A stretch of DNA of 11,828 bases from Gammaproteobacteria bacterium (GTDB taxonomy: Bacteria > Pseudomonadota > Gammaproteobacteria > GRL18): the NCBI GenBank assembly GCA_013139395.1, contig WTAX01000469.1, positions 1 to 11,828 on the forward strand. Direction: 5' to 3'. Position 1 is the first letter of the stretch. Every line of letters begins with the position of its first letter. Positions 7,986 through 11,828 of the stretch are shown here, in pieces. The notes beneath the pieces were generated by a model. It had not been told where the DNA came from, ran no database searches, and saw nothing but the letters and a program-made list of their open reading frames with translations. A program made the position numbers and the translations under genes.

Positions 7986-8077
7986 GTTGTTAAGTGGTGT
8001 GCGTAAAATAATCCTATCAGGCTGTGATAACAAATAATAATTACACTTTACCAATAAAGTTCTTAGGGAGTACTGCT

Positions 8078-8581
8078 ATGGCTGCTAGTAAGATTAAACA
8101 ATCAAAACAAATTGAGAATATATTACGATATTCATTGTTTAGTGCATTCGGATTTCTTTTGCTCACAATAATCATCACACAATTTAATCAAAGTGGTCAA
8201 AGTTTTGCTGAAGATAGTGTCATTACAGTATATAAATCACCGACTTGTGGATGCTGTAAAAATTGGATTACTCATCTGGAGGAAAATGGATTTAAAGTTA
8301 AAGCGATTGACAGCAGCAATCTTTCACAAATTAAAAGTCAGGCCGGTATACCTTCTGGAGCAGGTTCATGTCATACGGCATTTATAGATAATTATGTTAT
8401 TGAAGGTCATGTACCTGCCAATGATATAAAAAAATTATTAACTGAAAAGAGAGCAGTTGCAGGCTTAACTGTTCCTGGTATGCCTATGGGATCACCGGGT
8501 ATGGAAGGGGGAAGAGTTGATCGTTACTCAGTCTATGAGTTTGATAAACAAGGGCAACTCAATGAAGTTAATCGATACTAA
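8078..8581 (+). CDS. DUF411 metal-binding protein, membrane-anchored or secreted
   Basis: A 167-residue protein of the DUF411 family, which accompanies copper-resistance genes and is thought to bind metal. I start at the ATG at 8078 because GGGAG (8066-8070) sits 7 nt before it and the family body begins shortly after; the in-frame ATG at 8024 lacks a ribosome site. An N-terminal hydrophobic helix (about 17-35) is followed by a possible signal-peptidase site after SFA (residue 44), so it is either anchored or released into the periplasm. The DUF411 core has YKSPTCGCCKNW (C57, C59, C60), SCHT (C98, H99), YVIEGHVP (H111) and the VPGMPMGSPGME tail with M135, M137 and M142. These Cys, His and Met residues are the likely copper ligands. 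It is the first gene of the copper cluster, 52 nt before copA. Confidence 0.92.
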   Translation: MAASKIKQSKQIENILRYSLFSAFGFLLLTIIITQFNQSGQSFAEDSVITVYKSPTCGCCKNWITHLEENGFKVKAIDSSNLSQIKSQAGIPSGAGSCHTAFIDNYVIEGHVPANDIKKLLTEKRAVAGLTVPGMPMGSPGMEGGRVDRYSVYEFDKQGQLNEVNRY

Positions 8582-8633
8582 CCCTAATACATAAAATTCT
8601 AAACAAATAATTTAATTCAACGGCAGGGATATT

Positions 8634-10592
8634 ATGATGAGTCAAAAGCATCAGCAACTTTTATCGGCTATATTTTATTCAGATGAATTTAACCAATCTT
8701 TAACCGATCTCAGCCGCCGCCGTTTTGTCACTGGTCTGGCAGCAGGTAGCGCCATGATGGGACTTGGGCTGGGACTTAACAGTCAATCGGCATTTGCCTT
8801 ACAATCTAATATTGGACCAACGGTATTAAGAGGCAATGAATTTAATTTAAACTATTCAACTACACCCGTTAACTTAACTGGAAAACAACGAATTGCAACA
8901 GCGATTAACGGTTCCATTCCGGCACCAGTCTTACGTTTCAAAGAAGGGGATAGCGTTGCTTTAAATGTCACCAATCAGATGTCAGTTGATACATCTATTC
9001 ATTGGCATGGTCTTATCTTGCCGAGCTCTCAAGATGGTGTTCCTAATATTAGTGATGGTTTTAAAGGCATCAAACCCGGTGCAACATTTCGTTATCAATT
9101 TCCAGTAATACAAAGTGGAACCTATTGGTATCACAGTCATTCCGGATTCCAGGAACAGACAGGTGCATATGGCGCGATTATTATTGATCCGATAAAACCA
9201 CCGCCCTACCATTATGACCGTGATTATGTTGTCTTATTATCTGACTGGAGTGATGAAGATCCAAATAATATTTATCATAAACTTAAAAAGCTAAGTCACT
9301 ATTACAACTTTCGGGAACGCACAATTAACGATGCCATGAAAGAAATCAACGAAAGTGGCTGGAAAAACTTCTGGGCTAACCGGGGAATGTGGAATGACAT
9401 GAGAATGTCAGATAGGGATATTTCAGATGTCACCGGTTATACCTATTCTTTTTTGACCAATGGCCAGACTCCTGATGTCGGTTGGACCGGCTTATTTAAA
9501 AAAGGTGACAAAGTGTTGCTGCGTTTTATCAATGCCGCTGCCATGACTTTTTTTGATGTTCGTATTCCCGGTTTAAAAATGACCGTGGTTGCAGCTGATG
9601 GACAGTATGTTCAACCGGTTACCATCGACGAATTTAGAATTGGTGTGGCTGAAACCTATGATGTTATTGTTGAACCGAGTGATGATAGAGCCTATAGTAT
9701 TTTTTCTCAGGCAATTGATCGTTCAGGTTATGCAAGAGGTACATTAACACCCGATCTGAGTTTAACGATAGAGGCACCGCCAATGGATTCAGCTCCTTTG
9801 CTCAGCCATGGCGATATGGGAATGGATATGAGTATGATGGACCATGGCGCTATGAATCATGGCTCTATGGATCATTCCACCATGAATCATAGTATGAACA
9901 ATGTTGATCATTCTAAAATGGGTCATGAAATGCCAGTAAATCCCAGTCCTGATATTGACCATTCAACGATGGATCATTCAAGAATGGGCCATGATATGGC
10001 TGGAATGGATCATAGTATGCAGCAAATTAAAACTCCAGAAATGGGTTCTGGAAAGGCTGGTTTTGGCAGCAGCCAAAAAATAATTCATGCAGAAACAGAG
10101 TTTGGCCCTCATGTTGATATGAGAGCAGATGCACCATTATATCGATTGAATGATCCTGGTGTTGGTTTGCGCAACACTAATCGCAAAGTATTAAGCTATG
10201 CAGATTTAAAGAATTTTAACAAAACACCCGATCCAAGAGAACCTGGCAGAGAAATTAATCTACATCTGACAGGAAATATGAGCCGTTACATGTGGTCTAT
10301 GAATGGTATCAAATTTGCTGATGCAGAACCGTTACAGCTCAAATTTGGTGAGCGCGTTAGAATTAATCTGGTCAATGATACAATGATGAACCATCCCATT
10401 CATCTGCATGGTATGTGGAGTGATCTGGAAACAGGTGATGCAGATTACATCCCCCGAAAACATACGATCATTGTGCAGCCGGGAGCAAAAATCAGTTATC
10501 TGGTGACTGCCGATGCAATGGGAGGATGGGCATACCACTGTCATCTCCTTTATCATATGCTCGGTATGTTCAGAAAAGTTGTGGTTAGCTAA
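8634..10592 (+). CDS. copA: Multicopper oxidase CopA (copper resistance), Tat-exported
   Basis: A 652-residue periplasmic multicopper oxidase of the CopA/PcoA family, expected to oxidise Cu(I) to the less harmful Cu(II). Residues 27-56 form a twin-arginine signal (SRRRFVTG, then a hydrophobic run ending SAFA). All four copper-site motifs are intact: HWHG (H123, H125), WYHSH (H167, H169), HPIHLHG (H587, H590, H592) and HCHLLYHMLGM (H635, C636, H637, H641, axial M645), giving type 1, 2 and 3 sites. Between residues 391 and 462 (9804-10019) lies a Met/His-rich insert of repeated MDHS, MNHS and MGH units, typical of this family and probably a Cu(I)-binding segment. Two adjacent ATGs occur: 8634 is 4 nt and 8637 is 7 nt from AGGGA (8625-8629), so 8637 may be the true start. 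The stop overlaps the copB Shine-Dalgarno. Confidence 0.97.
   Translation: MMSQKHQQLLSAIFYSDEFNQSLTDLSRRRFVTGLAAGSAMMGLGLGLNSQSAFALQSNIGPTVLRGNEFNLNYSTTPVNLTGKQRIATAINGSIPAPVLRFKEGDSVALNVTNQMSVDTSIHWHGLILPSSQDGVPNISDGFKGIKPGATFRYQFPVIQSGTYWYHSHSGFQEQTGAYGAIIIDPIKPPPYHYDRDYVVLLSDWSDEDPNNIYHKLKKLSHYYNFRERTINDAMKEINESGWKNFWANRGMWNDMRMSDRDISDVTGYTYSFLTNGQTPDVGWTGLFKKGDKVLLRFINAAAMTFFDVRIPGLKMTVVAADGQYVQPVTIDEFRIGVAETYDVIVEPSDDRAYSIFSQAIDRSGYARGTLTPDLSLTIEAPPMDSAPLLSHGDMGMDMSMMDHGAMNHGSMDHSTMNHSMNNVDHSKMGHEMPVNPSPDIDHSTMDHSRMGHDMAGMDHSMQQIKTPEMGSGKAGFGSSQKIIHAETEFGPHVDMRADAPLYRLNDPGVGLRNTNRKVLSYADLKNFNKTPDPREPGREINLHLTGNMSRYMWSMNGIKFADAEPLQLKFGERVRINLVNDTMMNHPIHLHGMWSDLETGDADYIPRKHTIIVQPGAKISYLVTADAMGGWAYHCHLLYHMLGMFRKVVVS
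9804..10019 (+). repeat. Met/His-rich repeat region within copA
   Basis: Codons 391-462 of copA encode degenerate short units of the form M-(D/N/G)-H-(S/G), for example MDHG, MNHG, MDHS, MNHS, MGHE and MGHD, with ATGgatCAT/ATGaatCAT words repeated in the DNA. Such sequences are prone to copy-number change between strains. The likely role is copper loading or buffering. Confidence 0.9.
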
Positions 10593-10604
10593 AGGAGACT
10601 TAAA

Positions 10605-11309
10605 ATGAAAAACCTTTTATTAACCACTTGCCTTATGGGTATGTTTACTCATTCAGTATATGCTGGCGGCATGGAAGACGATCCACTGGTTACAAAATTT
10701 ATGATTGATCAGTTTGAAACTCGAATCACCAATGGCAATAACCCTTTGGTATTAGAGGCTCAAGGCTGGATAGGTAAAGACCTTAACAAATTCTGGTTCA
10801 AAATAGATAGTGAGTGGCTAGATAGTCATAATGAAGAGCTTGAACTTCAAGCACTATACAGTCGAGCTATAGCTCCTTTTTGGGATTTTCAAATTGGCTG
10901 GCGTCATGATGTTAAACCAAAACCCGAGCGTGATTGGCTTGCTATCGGTGTTGAGGGGTTGGCTCCCTATTGGTTTGAAGTTGACACGGCACTGTTTATC
11001 GGTGAATCGGGTCAATCTAATTTTCGATTTGAAGCAGAATATGAATGGATGTTTACTCAGAAACTGGTACTTTCTCCAGAATTTGAAATCAATTTTCATT
11101 CTAAGAATGATGAAAAAACAGGAACGGGTTCTGGCTTGTCAGATACACAATTAGGCCTGCGATTACGATATGAAGTCAAAAGAGAATTTGCACCTTATAT
11201 CGGTATAAACTGGAATAAAAAATATGGTAACACAGCGGATTATGCCAGAGAAGAAGATGAAGATACAGATGATGTTCAGTTTGTCGTTGGACTGAGAGCC
11301 TGGTTTTAA
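10605..11309 (+). CDS. copB: Outer-membrane copper-resistance protein CopB
   Basis: A 234-residue CopB/PcoB-family protein, the usual partner of CopA, thought to sit in the outer membrane and bind or limit entry of copper. The signal peptide is MKNLLLTTCLMGMFTHSVYA with cleavage after VYA (residue 20). The family signature DPLVTKFMIDQFETR followed by LEAQGWIGKDLNKFWFKIDSE is clear, and the C-terminus shows alternating aromatic/polar strands (YEWMF, FEINFH, LGLRLRYEV, FAPYIGINW, FVVGLRAWF) ending in Phe, as barrel proteins do. Typical members are about 300 residues because a Met/His-rich stretch precedes the barrel; here that stretch is absent and the mature protein starts almost directly with the core. 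AGGAG (10593-10597) lies 7 nt before the ATG, and the copA stop TAA overlaps the AAAGGAG, suggesting coupled translation. Confidence 0.93.
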   Translation: MKNLLLTTCLMGMFTHSVYAGGMEDDPLVTKFMIDQFETRITNGNNPLVLEAQGWIGKDLNKFWFKIDSEWLDSHNEELELQALYSRAIAPFWDFQIGWRHDVKPKPERDWLAIGVEGLAPYWFEVDTALFIGESGQSNFRFEAEYEWMFTQKLVLSPEFEINFHSKNDEKTGTGSGLSDTQLGLRLRYEVKREFAPYIGINWNKKYGNTADYAREEDEDTDDVQFVVGLRAWF

Positions 11310-11325
11310 ACACACAGTGTAATCT

Positions 11326-11362
11326 TCCTTCTTATCAATCCATGTTTTAACATAAGGAAGGA
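11326..11362 (+). promoter_or_regulatory. Hairpin masking the Shine-Dalgarno of the YHS gene
   Basis: UCCUUCUUAU (11326-11335) can pair with AUAAGGAAGGA (11352-11362) as ten base pairs with one bulged G at 11357, around a 16-nt loop. The right arm contains most of the ribosome-binding sequence GGAAGGAG (11356-11363) that lies 7 nt before the ATG at 11371. If it forms, translation would depend on upstream ribosomes or a ligand opening it. Confidence 0.5.
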
Positions 11363-11370
11363 GAACGATT

Positions 11371-11828
11371 ATGGCGAGTATGGACAAAAAAAAATTATGC
11401 GATCCAGTGTGCCTTATGATGGTCGATGAAGACAGTCATGCAATGGAATATCAAGGGCATATTTATGCGTTTTGTTCACAACAATGCAGGGAACGGTTTG
11501 AAACTAATCCACATTTATATGTAGGAAGACCAGGTCATGCCGCACCAAAAAAAACAGGGCAGGAAATAATAAAGAAAAGAACACTTAAACTGGATGAACC
11601 TTTAACTGAAACCCAGTCCCGTATCATATCATCTGAGATTGGTAAAATGATGGGTATCAAGGATGTTTCTATCGAAGCAGACTGCATCCATATTACCTAT
11701 GATTTATTACAGGCAACAGTTGAACAGATTGAAATTTCGATTGAAAAAACGGGAGAAAAATTAGGCCATGGAATTGCTGAAAAACTACAGCGAGCTTTGA
11801 TTCATTATCTTGAAGAGATAGAACTCGA
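11371..11828 (+). CDS. YHS-domain protein with HMA-like second half, 3' partial
   Basis: The first 152 residues of a gene that continues past the window end, with the strong ribosome site GGAAGGAG (11356-11363) 7 nt before the ATG. Residues 8-50 form a YHS/TRASH-type metal-binding domain: CDPVC (C10, C14), YQGHIYAFCS (C35) and QQC (C39), followed by RFETNP. YHS domains commonly occur at the N-terminus of copper ATPases or as small copper-binding proteins. After a linker rich in Lys/Pro (54-69), residues about 70-130 show a beta-alpha-beta-beta-alpha-beta pattern (RTLKLDEP, TQSRIISSEIGKMMG, VSIEADCIHITYD, ATVEQIEISIEKTGEKLG) like a heavy-metal-associated (HMA) fold but without the CxxC ligand pair. 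It belongs to the copper cluster, 61 nt after copB. It is most probably a standalone copper chaperone-like protein; a P-type ATPase N-terminus cannot be excluded because the 3' end is missing. Confidence 0.8.
   Translation, partial: MASMDKKKLCDPVCLMMVDEDSHAMEYQGHIYAFCSQQCRERFETNPHLYVGRPGHAAPKKTGQEIIKKRTLKLDEPLTETQSRIISSEIGKMMGIKDVSIEADCIHITYDLLQATVEQIEISIEKTGEKLGHGIAEKLQRALIHYLEEIEL

Larger units (their letters stand above)
7750..8077. other. 328-base intergenic region ahead of the copper operon
   Basis: No convincing gene is present. It holds, in order, a small G+C-containing hairpin (7786-7804), a weak sigma-70 promoter candidate (7894-7921), a perfect 44-bp palindrome (7942-7985) and the Shine-Dalgarno of the DUF411 gene (8066-8070). 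The only open frames, such as a minus-strand frame over 7839-8054 that reads through the palindrome, have no family resemblance or ribosome site. I did not recognise a CueR-type or CopR-type copper box. Confidence 0.8.

Noticed and set aside
8024..8026. ATG at 8024 as start of the DUF411 protein
   Set aside because: No ribosome site precedes it, whereas GGGAG lies 7 nt before the ATG at 8078 and the natural N-terminus begins there.
7839..8054. Minus-strand 71-codon frame across the intergenic region
   Set aside because: It reads straight through the palindrome, shows no family resemblance and has no ribosome site.

Overview
The window looks like chromosomal DNA from an AT-rich gammaproteobacterium, probably aquatic. 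The reasons are a PreP-like M16C peptidase, a YciC-like membrane protein, a lipoprotein with a Gram-negative lipobox, and a periplasmic/outer-membrane copper-resistance cassette (Tat-exported CopA, CopB barrel). This is inference from protein families and base composition; genus cannot be fixed from what is visible. All ten genes I accept lie on the + strand, and both ends of the window cut through a gene.

Region 1 (1-7749) holds six genes with short gaps and no obvious terminator between them: the 3' part of a presequence-protease-like M16C metallopeptidase, a polytopic YciC-like membrane protein, a 705-residue protein with two PilZ (cyclic-di-GMP-type) domains, a small TPR protein, a seven-blade WD40-type lipoprotein, and a protein with a DUF6499-like N-terminus and a possible DUF2285-like C-terminus. 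The TPR, WD40 and DUF6499-like genes are tightly packed and may be co-transcribed. I see no single pathway uniting this group. The PilZ protein appears to be an internal duplication of a PilZ-plus-companion module, which I consider the most interesting protein feature.

Region 2 (7750-8077) is a 328-base non-coding stretch. It contains a short hairpin (7786-7804), a weak promoter candidate (7894-7921) and a perfect 44-bp palindrome (7942-7985) with no U-tract, lying ahead of the copper genes.

Region 3 (8078-11828) is a copper-handling operon: a membrane-anchored or secreted DUF411 protein (CGCC and SCH motifs), a Tat-exported multicopper oxidase CopA with a Met/His-rich insert, an outer-membrane CopB barrel lacking the usual Met-rich N-terminal extension, and a YHS-domain protein with an HMA-like second half that runs off the window. 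The expected combined role is periplasmic Cu(I) binding and oxidation plus envelope copper sequestration. A hairpin predicted ahead of the YHS gene would mask its Shine-Dalgarno sequence.

Most of the window is explained by known families. The parts least explained are the 44-bp palindrome, the duplicated PilZ module, the SD-masking hairpin and the DUF6499-like gene found without recognisable mobile-element genes nearby.
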